Numbered from the stretch's first letter, positions 1-8,676 are shown. The stretch: 46,412 bases of DNA from Mycetocola sp. (GCF_025464835.1 NZ_JAODMP010000052.1:1-46412), one strand, 5' to 3'. Notes: generated by a model from the sequence alone, not told the origin. Numbers and translations: made by a program.

Positions 1-678
1 GGCGACGGAAACAAAGAAGTCGCCTGCTTGGTGGATCGTCCGGAGAACGTCAAGGTATCCGGCGGTCTGTTGACCATCACCGCTCGCAAGGAAGCCGCTC
101 CGATCACCTGCAAGGACAACGACCACCGCTTCCCGGACGGCCGTCTGTACACCTCCGGCATGCTGACCACCAAGAACAAGCTGGACTTCGAGTACGGGCG
201 CTTCGAGATCAGCGCCAAGACGCCGCTCGCTCAGGGCACCTCCAAGGGCCTGTGGCCCGCGTTCTGGCTGCGCCCGAGCGAGGGAGGCATCGGTGAACTC
301 GATATCCTCGAGGCCATCGGAACGGACAAGGATGACGCATACAGCGCCAACCACGCCGTGCAGACGATCCACTACGACTATGTGGGAACGCACTCCAAGC
401 ACGGCACCGGCTACAAGCTCCCAGCCGGCACCACCGCTGACCGATTCCACCAGTACGCCGTCGAGTGGGAGCCTGCCTCCATCAAATGGTTCGTCGACGG
501 CGTGATGACATACGAGCGCAACCTGTCGACGACCTCCTGGCTGGACGAGGCCTTCGTCTACAAGTTCTACATGCGGCTGAACATGGCCGTTGGCGGAAGC
601 TGGCCCGGATCGCCCGATGCTGACACCGCGTTCCCCGCGGAGTACCAGGTCGACTACGTGCGGGTTTACCAGCGCTAA
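1..678 (+). CDS. Glycoside hydrolase family 16 (beta-glucanase), 5' end missing
   Basis: The reading frame is open to base 1, so the N-terminus, including any signal peptide, lies outside the window. GH16 enzymes are retaining endo-hydrolases of beta-1,3 or beta-1,3-1,4 glucans and are usually secreted. The family signature ExDxxE is present as GELDILEAIG, with the nucleophile Glu codon at 295, Asp at 301 and acid/base Glu at 310. Typical flanking blocks are also visible: GRFEISAKTP, LWPAFWLRP, and a C-terminal end of the form YQVDYVRVYQR. No carbohydrate-binding module follows, and the protein ends with the catalytic fold. The exact glucan substrate cannot be read from the sequence. A hairpin at 709-731 follows the stop. 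Confidence 0.9.
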   Translation, partial: GDGNKEVACLVDRPENVKVSGGLLTITARKEAAPITCKDNDHRFPDGRLYTSGMLTTKNKLDFEYGRFEISAKTPLAQGTSKGLWPAFWLRPSEGGIGELDILEAIGTDKDDAYSANHAVQTIHYDYVGTHSKHGTGYKLPAGTTADRFHQYAVEWEPASIKWFVDGVMTYERNLSTTSWLDEAFVYKFYMRLNMAVGGSWPGSPDADTAFPAEYQVDYVRVYQR

Positions 679-708
679 ATAGCCACCGGTACAGCGTTTC
701 AATCTCAG

Positions 709-731
709 CCCCTTGGACTCTGTCCAGGGGG
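709..731 (+). terminator. Hairpin after the GH16 gene, possible terminator
   Basis: A 10-bp stem (CCCCTTGGAC with GTCCAGGGGG, one G-T pair) closes on a 3-nt loop. Only a short TT follows, so intrinsic termination would be weak. Its position 30 nt after the GH16 stop fits a transcript end. Confidence 0.45.
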
Positions 732-828
732 TTGAGCTCGTCAGAACGGGTCGCGACCCCTCCACAAGCCCAATAGCGCCGCGCCGTTTTCACAGAATCC
801 CGGGCGTCGGTCTGCGGCGCGAATCCTG

Positions 829-851
829 CCTCCACCATCGAACGGTGGAGG
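829..851 (+). promoter_or_regulatory. Hairpin covering the yraN ribosome binding site
   Basis: CCTCCACC (829-836) pairs perfectly with GGTGGAGG (844-851) across a 7-nt loop. The 3' arm contains the GGAGG Shine-Dalgarno sequence, 5 nt before the yraN ATG at 857. If it forms in the mRNA it would hide the ribosome binding site of the first gene of the yraN-comM-dprA operon. The regulatory role is inferred. Confidence 0.5.
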
Positions 852-856
852 TCATC

Positions 857-1213
857 ATGGAAGGCAAGAACGAACTCGGGCAAAGGGGCGAGGACCTGGC
901 TGCCCGCTTCCTGGAGGACGCCGGGTACCGCCTGATCGAGCGCAACTGGCGGTGCCGGCAAGGCGAGATCGACATCATCGCCTGCATCGCCGACACCCTC
1001 GTCTTCGTCGAGGTGAAGACCCGCTCAGGACTTTCATTCGGGCACCCGTTCGAGGCGATCACCGCGACGAAACTCACGCGCCTCCGCGGGCTGGCCGCTG
1101 CCTGGTGCGCTGAACACAATCCGCAGGCGACACGGATCCGGCTCGACGCGATCGCCGTGGTCGCCCCGCGGAATGGACTCCCTACGGTCGAGCACCTCCT
1201 GGGCGTTTTCTGA
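857..1213 (+). CDS. yraN: YraN family (UPF0102) endonuclease-like protein
   Basis: This 118-residue protein matches the UPF0102/YraN family, which has a Holliday-junction-resolvase-like nuclease fold of uncertain role. It has the expected blocks: GEDLAARFLEDAGY near the N-terminus, then GEIDIIA and VFVEVKTRS, where the Asp of EIDII and the Glu and Lys of VEVK correspond to the PD-(D/E)xK active site. I chose the ATG at 857 because GGAGG ends 5 nt upstream; an in-frame GTG at 845 lacks such a site. The stop overlaps the comM ATG by 1 nt (TGATG), so the two are translationally coupled. The yraN-comM-dprA order is common in bacteria and links the operon to DNA uptake or processing. Confidence 0.9.
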   Translation: MEGKNELGQRGEDLAARFLEDAGYRLIERNWRCRQGEIDIIACIADTLVFVEVKTRSGLSFGHPFEAITATKLTRLRGLAAAWCAEHNPQATRIRLDAIAVVAPRNGLPTVEHLLGVF

Positions 1214-2742
1214 TGGCTGTCGGCCGCACCTGGTCCGTTGCGCTCAACGGGCTCGAAGGCTCACTGATCGAGGTCGAGGCAGACATCTCGTCACAATTGC
1301 CGAGGTTCGTGATCATCGGGCTGGCCGACAAGTCGCTGGGCGAGGCAGAGGGACGGGTGCGGCAGGCGGCCACCAACGCCGGATGCCGTCTGTCCGGGCA
1401 GCGAATCACCGTGAACCTGTCGCCGGCGAGCCTGCCGAAGAACGGGTCGGGCTTCGACCTCGCCATCGCCCTCTCGTGCCTGGCCGCTGACGCTGTCGTG
1501 TCGAACGAGTCCATCGACGGGGTCGTCCACATCGGTGAGCTCGGCCTCGATGGGCGGCTGCGGCCGACTCCCGGCATTCTGCCTGCGGTCCTCGCCGCCA
1601 TGAGGTCCGGGCGCAGCACGGTCATGGTCCCGACGGGCAATGAGGATGAAGCGAGACTCGTGCCAGGAATCCGGGTCGTCGGTGTCGCTTCGCTGCGGGA
1701 GGCAGCGATCTGGCACGGTGCGGAACTCGCACCGGTTGCTGTCGATCCGATTCTGCAGGCGGACCCAGGCGGGCCGGGCGAAGCCGACCTCGACCTCGCC
1801 GATGTCGTCGGTCAGGACGACGCCGTCCAGGCGATGCTCGTCGCGGCCGCCGGCGGACACCACCTGATGATGCTCGGGCCGCCAGGAGCCGGCAAGACGA
1901 TGCTGGCCGCTCGACTGCCAGGGATCCTGCCGGATCTCACCGTTCCAGAGGCGCTCGACGTCACGTCGATCCGATCCCTCGGCGGGACCAGCATCGGCCG
2001 GGCGCTGGCCTTCCGGCCGCCGTTCGAAAACCCCCACCACACGGCGACCACCGCCGCCATCCTCGGAGGTGGCAGCCGGACGATCCGCCCCGGTGCCGCC
2101 GCCCGTGCCGCCCACGGTGTGTTGTTCCTCGACGAAGCACCCGAGTTTCAGGCCAGCGTGCTCGACGCGCTCCGCCAGCCCCTCGAGTCCGGAACGATCA
2201 GCATCCACCGGGCCAACGCGGTTGCGCATTTCCCTGGACGCTTCCTGCTGGTACTCGCTGCAAATCCGTGCCCATGCGGGCAGTACGGAGCGAAGGAGAA
2301 CACCTGCGTCTGCCCGCCAAGCGCCATTCGCCGTTATCTCGGCCGCGTGTCCGGTCCGCTGATGGACCGGATCGACATCCAGCTGCGGGTGCGACGGATC
2401 ACTTCGGCGGAACTTACCGTATCCGGAGAAGGCGAACGGCTGACCAGCGCCGCAGCGAGACAGACAGTCGCCATGGCCCGCCAGCGCACCGCCCAACGAC
2501 TCGCCGGTACCCCATGGACGACCAACGGACAGGTGCCTGGGCCGTGGCTGCGCAACGGCGACCGCATGCTGCCGAGAGCGGTCACCGCGCCGCTCGACCG
2601 TGCGCTTGAACGGGGCGCGATCACGATGCGCGGGTACGACCGGGTACTGCGGGTCGCGTGGACGGTGTCCGACCTGGACGGCACCGACAGACCAGACGCT
2701 CAGCAGATCGGCCGGGCGTTGTTCTTGAGGAAGGGGATCTGA
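1213..2742 (+). CDS. comM: ComM/YifB family Mg-chelatase-like AAA+ ATPase
   Basis: This 509-residue protein has the ComM layout: an N-terminal ChlI/Lon-protease-like domain (about residues 1-170), then an AAA+ module with Walker A GPPGAGKT near residue 222 and Walker B LFLDEAPEF, then a C-terminal Mg-chelatase-type domain. It also carries the Cys cluster typical of the family (NPCPCG followed by CVCPP), a probable zinc site. In naturally competent bacteria ComM is a helicase that promotes branch migration during integration of incoming single-stranded DNA; in others the role is unclear. It overlaps yraN and dprA by 1 nt each, so the three genes form one operon. Length is normal for the family. 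Confidence 0.93.
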   Translation: MAVGRTWSVALNGLEGSLIEVEADISSQLPRFVIIGLADKSLGEAEGRVRQAATNAGCRLSGQRITVNLSPASLPKNGSGFDLAIALSCLAADAVVSNESIDGVVHIGELGLDGRLRPTPGILPAVLAAMRSGRSTVMVPTGNEDEARLVPGIRVVGVASLREAAIWHGAELAPVAVDPILQADPGGPGEADLDLADVVGQDDAVQAMLVAAAGGHHLMMLGPPGAGKTMLAARLPGILPDLTVPEALDVTSIRSLGGTSIGRALAFRPPFENPHHTATTAAILGGGSRTIRPGAAARAAHGVLFLDEAPEFQASVLDALRQPLESGTISIHRANAVAHFPGRFLLVLAANPCPCGQYGAKENTCVCPPSAIRRYLGRVSGPLMDRIDIQLRVRRITSAELTVSGEGERLTSAAARQTVAMARQRTAQRLAGTPWTTNGQVPGPWLRNGDRMLPRAVTAPLDRALERGAITMRGYDRVLRVAWTVSDLDGTDRPDAQQIGRALFLRKGI

Positions 2743-3962
2743 TGACGTTATTCGGACTGGACAGCGATGAGGTACGTGCCGCCGTCGAGAGGGTCGAGCC
2801 GTCGGGGACACCTGGCGACGTCGCCGATGCCTTCGCACGCGCAGCCTGGAGCGGCATCGCGGAACCAGGCGACGGAACCGCCGGTTTCCTCGTGTCAGCG
2901 GCGGGAGCATCCGCAGCGCTCACCATGCTCGTGGAGCGCTGGAGCGTCTCACGCATCAGTGCCGCGCTCGGAGCGTCCGGGGGTATGGACGATGTGGAGA
3001 CGCAGGTCGAGCAGGCGCTAGCTCGCTGGCTGCCGCGGGTCGACTCACGCTTGACGATGCGTTCGCTCGCCCTGGCCGCGGCATGCGGGGCGACGCTTCT
3101 CGTACCGGGAAGCGCGCTGTGGCCCGAGCGACTCGAAGAACTCGGCCCCCACGCGCCGCTGGCACTGTGGGTGCGCGGCCGGACGGACGTCCTCCCCGCG
3201 ACGGCGTACTCGATCGCACTTGTCGGTGCACGCGCTGCGACCGGGTACGGCGAGCATGTAGCCATCGAGGCGGGCAGCGGCCTGGTGGGGCGTGGCTTCG
3301 CCATCGTCTCGGGTGCCGCATACGGGATCGACGGAATGGCCCATCGGGCAGCCCTCGCTTCAGAGGGCACCACTGTCGCGTTCCTCGCCGGTGGTGTCGA
3401 CCGTCCATACCCCAGCGGCCATTCGGCGTTGATCGGGCGGATCATCGAGACGGGCGCCGTGATCTCCGAAGTGCCGTGCGGTGGGGCGCCGTCGAAGTGG
3501 AGGTTCCTGCAACGGAACCGGCTGATTGCAGCCGTGAGCGATGCGACGGTGGTGCTCGAGGCGGGCTGGCGCTCCGGCTCGCTCAATACTGCCGGGCACG
3601 CGGCGGCGTTGGGGCGCCCGCTCGGTGCCGTCCCTGGACCGATCACGAGCGCGGCATCGGCCGGATGCCATCGGCTGATCCGCGAATACGACGCGGTCTG
3701 TGTGACGAGCGTCGACGAGATGGCCGAGCTCGCCGGTGTTGTCGAGTCCGCTACCCAGGCGCCGAGGCTCGGAGAACGCAGCTCGGACGAGGTTCGGGCG
3801 CTCGACGCGCTCAGCGTGCGATCGGCGCGATCCGCCGCCGATGTCGCGGTGAGATCGGGACTGCCTGTGGATACCGTCCGGTCTCTTCTCGGATTGATGG
3901 AGCTTGACGGGTTCGTCGCTCAACGACCTGACGGCTGGGTCTACCTGCCGAAGTCCCGGTGA
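2742..3962 (+). CDS. dprA: DNA-processing protein DprA
   Basis: This 406-residue protein matches DprA (Smf), which binds single-stranded DNA in the cytoplasm and loads RecA during transformation. The Rossmann-like core shows the family blocks SGAAYGIDGMAHRAAL, FLAGGVDRPYP, a Gly-rich GGAPSKWRFLQRNR segment, and ALGRPLGAVPGPI. The last ~60 residues look like a winged-helix (DprA_WH) domain. The start at 2742 overlaps the comM stop (TGATG) and has AGGAAGGGG just upstream. Competence is not proven by this gene, since dprA is also found in bacteria not known to be transformable. A promoter or terminator was not seen in 3963-4118. Confidence 0.94.
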   Translation: MTLFGLDSDEVRAAVERVEPSGTPGDVADAFARAAWSGIAEPGDGTAGFLVSAAGASAALTMLVERWSVSRISAALGASGGMDDVETQVEQALARWLPRVDSRLTMRSLALAAACGATLLVPGSALWPERLEELGPHAPLALWVRGRTDVLPATAYSIALVGARAATGYGEHVAIEAGSGLVGRGFAIVSGAAYGIDGMAHRAALASEGTTVAFLAGGVDRPYPSGHSALIGRIIETGAVISEVPCGGAPSKWRFLQRNRLIAAVSDATVVLEAGWRSGSLNTAGHAAALGRPLGAVPGPITSAASAGCHRLIREYDAVCVTSVDEMAELAGVVESATQAPRLGERSSDEVRALDALSVRSARSAADVAVRSGLPVDTVRSLLGLMELDGFVAQRPDGWVYLPKSR

Positions 3963-4118
3963 ACCCTGCCTCCCGCCGGTGGGCAGCAGCGCTCCGACCG
4001 CTGTCCCTCACCGGAGGACCGCAGTCCGAGCTTCTCATCGCGGTGTGGCCGGCGTAAGCATCGTGCCTCATGGGTGAGCCTGCGGCCCAACAGCCCGCCG
4101 ATGCGGGAGTCTGGGGGA

Positions 4119-5030
4119 GTGAGAATTCCGCCATCCGTCGCTCGTTACATCGACTACGTGTCGGTGGAACGACACTATTCCGAGGCGACCAGCCGGGCGT
4201 ACGAGTCCGACCTTGCCGCCTTCACATCCTTTGCTGCCGAGCGCGGGGTCGACGACGTCGCCGAGGTCGACCTCGAGCTGTTGCGGGACTGGTTGTGGCA
4301 TTCCTCACAGGCCGGACTTGGGCACGCCACGATTGCCAGGCGCTCGGCATCGGTCCGGGGCTGGTCGGCCTGGCTCGCCCGCAACGGTGAGATCCCGGTG
4401 GATACGGCGGCGAGATTGCGGTCGCCGAAGACGGGCCGTTCGCTCCCGCACATCGTCCAGCGCCCGCAGATGGACGCGCTCCTCGACGGCCTCGCCGAAA
4501 AGGCCGCACCGGGAGATCCGGTAGCCCTCCGGGACTCGGCACTGATCGAACTCCTCTACGCGAGTGGTCTGCGCGTCTCCGAACTGTGCGGACTCGACGT
4601 CGACGATGTCGACCTCGACCGGCTCACCGTCCGGGTACTCGGCAAGGGATCCAAAGAACGGGTCGTGCCGTTCGGCGTGCCAGCACACTCCGCGCTCGTC
4701 GACTACCTCCGCCAGGCTCGCCCTGCTCTGCTGGCCCGAACCCGGACGCCGGTTCACGCTGTCTTCCTCGGAGCACGCGGCGGACGCCTGAACCCGCGCA
4801 GCGTATACAACATCGTCAGCAAGCTGCTCGCCGGCATCCCGGGTGGAACAGCAGCCGGGCCACACACCCTGCGTCACACGGCAGCAACGCACCTGCTCGA
4901 CGGGGGAGCCGACCTCCGTGCGGTGCAGGAACTCCTCGGCCATGCGTCCCTCGGCACCACTCAGATCTACACCCACGTGTCGATGGAGCGGCTCAAGGAG
5001 AGCTACCGGACGGCTCACCCGCGAGCGTGA
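4119..5030 (+). CDS. xerC: Tyrosine recombinase XerC
   Basis: This 303-residue site-specific recombinase resolves chromosome dimers at dif with XerD. It has an N-terminal SAM-like core-binding domain (about residues 1-95) and a C-terminal catalytic domain. Catalytic residues are visible: Arg in ASGLRVSEL (about 152), Lys in LGKGSKERVV, HxxR in HTLRHTAATH (about 249-252), His in LLGHASLG (about 274) and Tyr in TQIYTHVS (about 284). The frame is open further upstream (GTG 4074, ATG 4101), but I chose GTG 4119 because GGGAG lies 9 nt before it and the resulting length fits the family. Its location near dprA and rpsB, with no adjacent element, indicates the housekeeping XerC rather than a phage integrase. 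Confidence 0.92.
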   Translation: MRIPPSVARYIDYVSVERHYSEATSRAYESDLAAFTSFAAERGVDDVAEVDLELLRDWLWHSSQAGLGHATIARRSASVRGWSAWLARNGEIPVDTAARLRSPKTGRSLPHIVQRPQMDALLDGLAEKAAPGDPVALRDSALIELLYASGLRVSELCGLDVDDVDLDRLTVRVLGKGSKERVVPFGVPAHSALVDYLRQARPALLARTRTPVHAVFLGARGGRLNPRSVYNIVSKLLAGIPGGTAAGPHTLRHTAATHLLDGGADLRAVQELLGHASLGTTQIYTHVSMERLKESYRTAHPRA

Positions 5031-5109
5031 TCGGCGCGAGGACACGAGCGCAGCAGCAACCGCCGCGCTCGATCGACGGCATCCGCCGAGTCGGCACGCG
5101 CGCGGGCGA

Positions 5110-5655
5110 TCATGACCCCAGCGGCAGCAACACCGACCGTTCTATCAACCCGAGAAGGGCCATCGGGTTGACGTACTCGCCGTGGAGCCGTGCGCCGAAA
5201 TGCATGCAACGGTCGTCACAGTGACCACCGGATGCCACGACACCCACGATGTCGCCTGCGCGCACCTCCGCTCCCGCAGTCACGGAAGCAGACACAGGCT
5301 CCATGCTGGAGACCAGCCCATCGTCGTGCCGCACCGAGAGAACCGGACGGTCGACGACCATGCCGGCGAAACTGACCACGCCGTCCGCGGGGGAGAGGAC
5401 AGCTCGACCAGGGGCGGCCGTCACATCGACGCCACGGTGACCAGCCGAATACGGCGTCGGGGGAGCCTCGAACGGGCGCGCGAGCTGCTGCGGAGGGGAC
5501 ACAGGCCAGTCCCACGCCGTCGAGGCGGTCGAGGACGCCCGCGCGGTGGGTGCTGGGCGCCCGGCAGCCGGTGCCGGGCCGGCCAACACGAAGCTCACCA
5601 CCGCGGCGGTCAGGATCGCCGCTGGAACGAGAGGTCTCCGGGGTGAGACGGTCAT
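5110..5655 (-). CDS. M23 family metallopeptidase (LytM-like), secreted
   Basis: This 181-residue protein has an N-terminal signal sequence (basic start, hydrophobic stretch, then AGPAPAAG) and a C-terminal LytM domain that cleaves peptidoglycan cross-links in active members. The first zinc motif HxxxD is present as HRGVD. The second motif, usually HxH, reads CMHFG: the zinc-binding second His is kept and the first His is Cys. A nearby Cys (GHCDDRC) could pair with it. I recall CLHWG-type motifs in other actinobacterial M23 proteins encoded beside rpsB, so this may be a subfamily trait. ATG 5655 was preferred to an upstream in-frame start because it places the signal sequence at the N-terminus. 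It is divergent from rpsB and convergent with xerC. Confidence 0.88.
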   Translation of the reverse strand: MTVSPRRPLVPAAILTAAVVSFVLAGPAPAAGRPAPTARASSTASTAWDWPVSPPQQLARPFEAPPTPYSAGHRGVDVTAAPGRAVLSPADGVVSFAGMVVDRPVLSVRHDDGLVSSMEPVSASVTAGAEVRAGDIVGVVASGGHCDDRCMHFGARLHGEYVNPMALLGLIERSVLLPLGS

Positions 5656-5768
5656 AATCGAAGAAGTCTGCCCGCCTTGAGAACCCCGCTGCCGATCCGT
5701 CACAGGTTGTGGAGAGACTGTCGCCCGGATGCCGCGGTGAGGGACACGGGAAAGTCCCCCGATCCTGT

Positions 5769-5774
5769 TATGCT
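5769..5774 (+). promoter_or_regulatory. Probable rpsB promoter, extended -10
   Basis: TATGCT is preceded by TG and one base (TGT), an extended -10 arrangement. No clear -35 was seen. Transcription would start near 5781 and give a leader of about 180 nt before rpsB. Confidence 0.5.
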
Positions 5775-5959
5775 GAAGGAAGCATCCCGCGTGTCGGGAT
5801 GACTACGCGTGCCCATTCGGCTAACACTTCCATTCGGTCCTTGGTTCTTCGGAACAAGGCGGACGTGCGCCGGGCACCAGGAAGAGCGGCCATTCGGCCG
5901 CTTCGAACAACCGATCGACGCCTGCCCGGCATGGGCGCGTCAGAACAGGAGAACGGCTC
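5775..5959 (+). promoter_or_regulatory. Structured 5' leader of rpsB-tsf
   Basis: This stretch has no gene but holds three clear hairpins: CATCCCG/CGGGATG (5783-5801), a UUCG-capped stem CCTTGGTTC/GAACAAGG (5839-5859, one bulge), and AGCGGCC/GGCCGCT (5885-5902). An AGGAG site precedes the rpsB ATG. Ribosomal protein leaders commonly bind their own product for feedback control, and S2 autoregulation is known in other bacteria. That it acts this way here is an inference. Confidence 0.55.
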
Positions 5960-6928
5960 ATGGCCGTCGTAACCATCCGCCAGCTGCTCGACAGCGGCGT
6001 GCACTTCGGGCACCAGACCCGCCGTTGGAACCCGAAGATGAAGCGCTTCATCTTCACGGAGCGTTCCGGCATCTACATCATCGACCTCCAGCAGTCGCTC
6101 GGCTTCATCGACAAGGCGTACGACTTTGTCAAGGAGACCGTCGCCCACGGTGGAACCGTCCTCTTCGTCGGCACGAAGAAGCAGGCTCAGGAAGCGATCG
6201 CAGAGCAGGCGACCCGCGTCGGCCAGCCCTACGTGAACCAGCGCTGGCTCGGTGGCCTCCTCACCAACTTCCAGACGGTGTCGAAGCGACTCGCCCGCAT
6301 GAAGGAGCTCGAAGAGCTCGACTTCGAGGACTCCTCGAAGTCCGGCTTCACCAAGAAAGAGCTTCTCATCAAGAAGCGTGAGCTCGACAAGCTTCACAAG
6401 TCGCTCGGCGGAATCCGCAACCTCACCAAGACGCCGTCGGCTCTGTGGGTTGTCGACACCAAGAAGGAGCACCTCGCCATCGACGAGGCGCGCAAGCTCG
6501 GTATCCCCGTCATCGGCATCCTCGACACCAACTGCGACCCGGATGAAGTCACCTACCCGATCCCGGGTAACGACGACGCCATCCGCTCAGTCGGCCTGCT
6601 CACCCGCATCATCGCGGACGCCGCAGCCGAGGGCCTGATCCAGCGCCACCAGAAGCCTGAAGAGGGTTCCGCCCCCGTCGAGCCGCTCGCGGCCTGGGAA
6701 GCCGAGCTCCTCGGTGCCGAGGCCGACAAGGCTGAAGCACCCGCCGAAGCCGCAGAAGCACCGGTCGAGCAGAACGACGCTGACGCTGAGGTTGCCGAGA
6801 AGAACGCAGCCAAGGGCGACGAGGCAGCCGTCGAGGTCGCCGCCGTCGAAAGCGACGAGAAGACCGAGGAACGCCTCGAAGCTGAAGCGACCGACGCTGA
6901 GAAGCAGCCGGCCGCCGACAACAACTAA
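5960..6928 (+). CDS. rpsB: 30S ribosomal protein S2
   Basis: This 322-residue protein is ribosomal protein S2 of the small subunit. The N-terminal ~240 residues show the conserved family blocks: [42 protein letters not shown], and later [10 protein letters not shown] with GNDDAIRS. The last ~75 residues are an Ala/Glu/Asp-rich, low-complexity tail, longer than the roughly 240-residue E. coli protein; such acidic tails are common in high-GC actinobacterial S2. The ATG at 5960 has AGGAG upstream. The gene is followed 23 nt later by tsf, the usual pair, and preceded by a structured leader that may control both. Confidence 0.97.
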   Translation: MAVVTIRQLLDSGVHFGHQTRRWNPKMKRFIFTERSGIYIIDLQQSLGFIDKAYDFVKETVAHGGTVLFVGTKKQAQEAIAEQATRVGQPYVNQRWLGGLLTNFQTVSKRLARMKELEELDFEDSSKSGFTKKELLIKKRELDKLHKSLGGIRNLTKTPSALWVVDTKKEHLAIDEARKLGIPVIGILDTNCDPDEVTYPIPGNDDAIRSVGLLTRIIADAAAEGLIQRHQKPEEGSAPVEPLAAWEAELLGAEADKAEAPAEAAEAPVEQNDADAEVAEKNAAKGDEAAVEVAAVESDEKTEERLEAEATDAEKQPAADNN

Positions 6929-6951
6929 CCAGAACGAGGAGTGCAATAACT

Positions 6952-7779
6952 ATGGCAAATTTTAATCTTGCTGATGTCAAGGCTCTTCGTGAGCAGCTTG
7001 GCACCGGAATGGTCGACACCAAGAACGCCCTCGTCGAAGCCGAAGGCGACCTGGAGAAGGCCACCGAGATCCTGCGCCTCAAGGGTGCGAAAGGCAACGC
7101 GAAGCGTGCCGACCGCTCCACGAGCGAAGGCCTCGTCGCCGCCAAGGACAACGGTTCGAACACGACGCTGATCGAACTCGCCTGCGAGACCGACTTCGTC
7201 GCGAAGAACGACAAGTTCGTGGCTCTCGCCGACAAGGTGCTCGAGGCTGTTGCAGCCTCAGGCGCGTCATCGGTGGAGGAAGCCCTCGAGGCTCCTGCTG
7301 CTGACAAGACCGTCGGCCAGCTCATCGACGACGAAGCAGCGATCCTCGGCGAAAAGGTCGAGCTTCGGCGCGTCGCGCTCGTGTCCGGCGAGAAGTTCGC
7401 CACGTACCTGCACAAGACGTCGAAGGACCTGCCCCCGCAGATCGGAGTCGTCGTCAGCTACAGCGGAGACGACGCCGAGACGGCGCGTGCCGTTGCCCAG
7501 CACATCGCGATGTTCGACCCGCAGTACCTCACCCGTGAGGACGTGCCGGCTGAGATCGTCGACAAGGAACGCGAAATCGTGACGGAGATCTCGAAGAACG
7601 AGGGCAAGCCTGAGGCTGCACTGCCCAAGATCGTCGAAGGTCGCCTGACCGGGTTCTTCAAGCAGGTCGCCCTGCTCGAGCAGGACTACGCTCGCGACAG
7701 CAAGGTTCAGGTCAAGAAGGTTCTGGCAGATGCCAAGCTCGACGTGACGGGCTTCGCCCGCTTCAAGGTCGGCGCGTAG
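6952..7779 (+). CDS. tsf: Translation elongation factor Ts
   Basis: This 275-residue protein is EF-Ts, the guanine nucleotide exchange factor that recycles EF-Tu-GDP in the cytoplasm. It has the N-terminal UBA-like domain with LREQLGTGMVDTKNAL, the TDFV motif (ACETDFVAKND, near residue 80) that contacts EF-Tu, and the core dimerization domains. An AGGAG site precedes the ATG. It follows rpsB by 23 nt and ends at a strong intrinsic terminator (7790-7825), so rpsB-tsf is a closed transcription unit and pyrH needs its own promoter. Confidence 0.97.
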   Translation: MANFNLADVKALREQLGTGMVDTKNALVEAEGDLEKATEILRLKGAKGNAKRADRSTSEGLVAAKDNGSNTTLIELACETDFVAKNDKFVALADKVLEAVAASGASSVEEALEAPAADKTVGQLIDDEAAILGEKVELRRVALVSGEKFATYLHKTSKDLPPQIGVVVSYSGDDAETARAVAQHIAMFDPQYLTREDVPAEIVDKEREIVTEISKNEGKPEAALPKIVEGRLTGFFKQVALLEQDYARDSKVQVKKVLADAKLDVTGFARFKVGA

Positions 7780-7789
7780 GTTCGCCATG

Positions 7790-7825
7790 GGAGTCCGGAT
7801 CACATCGTGATCCGGACTCCTTTTT
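7790..7825 (+). terminator. Intrinsic terminator of rpsB-tsf
   Basis: A perfect 14-bp stem (7790-7803 with 7807-7820), 3-nt loop, then TTTTT. This is a textbook Rho-independent terminator 10 nt after the tsf stop. Confidence 0.9.
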
Positions 7826-7889
7826 CATGTGCGCGCCCTTCGGTCGGCACACCTAAGTTTTGTCAGTGATCCACGAAAGGATGTCACGG

Positions 7890-8606
7890 ATGCCAACAGG
7901 AACGAAGAAGCGCAGGGTCCTGCTCAAGCTGAGTGGAGAGTCCTTCGGGGCCGGCTCGCTCGGCGTGAACCCCGATGTCGTCAGCCAGATCGCGCGAGAG
8001 ATCGCGGAGGCCGCGGCGACGGTCGAGATCGCCATCGTCGTCGGTGGAGGCAACTTCTTCCGCGGCGCTGAGCTTTCACTTCGCGGAATGGACCGCGGCC
8101 GTGCCGACTACATGGGCATGCTGGGGACCGTCATGAACTCCCTCGCGCTCCAGGACTTCCTCGAGCAGGCAGGAGCGGAGACCCGCGTCCAGTCGGCCAT
8201 CTCCATGACGCAGGTCGCTGAGCCGTACATTCCCCGTCGCGCCGAGCGTCACCTCGAGAAGGGCCGAGTCGTCATCTTCGGTGCCGGTGCAGGACTGCCG
8301 TACTTCTCCACCGACACGGTGGCGGCGCAGCGCGCACTCGAGATCGACGCCGACATCGTGCTCCTCGCCAAGAACGGTGTCGACGGTGTCTACACCGCCG
8401 ATCCGAAGCTCGACTCCAACGCCACCCGGATTGACTCGATCACCTACCAGGAGGCGCTGCAAACCGGTCTCAAGGTCGTCGACTCCACAGCGTTCAGTCT
8501 GTGCATGGACAACTCCATGCCGATGCAGGTATTCGGCATGGCGCCGGCGGGGAACGTGACCAAAGCGATCCTCGGAGCACGCATCGGAACCCTCGTCAGC
8601 AATTGA
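7890..8606 (+). CDS. pyrH: UMP kinase
   Basis: This 238-residue protein phosphorylates UMP to UDP using ATP and is the bacterial amino-acid-kinase-type enzyme, hexameric and cytoplasmic. The family blocks are visible: [14 protein letters not shown] at the N-terminus, [30 protein letters not shown], and [21 protein letters not shown] chose ATG 7890 because GAAAGGA lies 8 nt upstream; ATG 7881 is only three codons earlier but too close to that site. It follows the tsf terminator, and a TAAGTT box near 7853 may be its -10. frr follows, the usual order. Confidence 0.96.
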   Translation: MPTGTKKRRVLLKLSGESFGAGSLGVNPDVVSQIAREIAEAAATVEIAIVVGGGNFFRGAELSLRGMDRGRADYMGMLGTVMNSLALQDFLEQAGAETRVQSAISMTQVAEPYIPRRAERHLEKGRVVIFGAGAGLPYFSTDTVAAQRALEIDADIVLLAKNGVDGVYTADPKLDSNATRIDSITYQEALQTGLKVVDSTAFSLCMDNSMPMQVFGMAPAGNVTKAILGARIGTLVSN

Positions 8607-8636
8607 GCTGAGACGAGCCCACCGCACCGGCCCTCT

Positions 8637-8642
8637 AGAATG
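8637..8642 (+). promoter_or_regulatory. Probable -10 box for frr
   Basis: TAGAAT lies 34 nt before the frr GTG, which has its own AAGGAG site. This would give a short leader. No convincing -35 was seen. Confidence 0.4.
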
Positions 8643-8676
8643 GGTGCGGTACAACACGCAATAAAAAGGAGTCGCT

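Noticed and set aside
1291-2910. 539-codon open frame antisense to comM
   Set aside because: High-GC antisense shadow; the plus-strand frame encodes a complete ComM with all motifs.
4119-5030. Tyrosine recombinase as a sign of an integrated element
   Set aside because: Sequence, length and location between dprA and rpsB fit housekeeping XerC. No att repeats or phage genes are adjacent.
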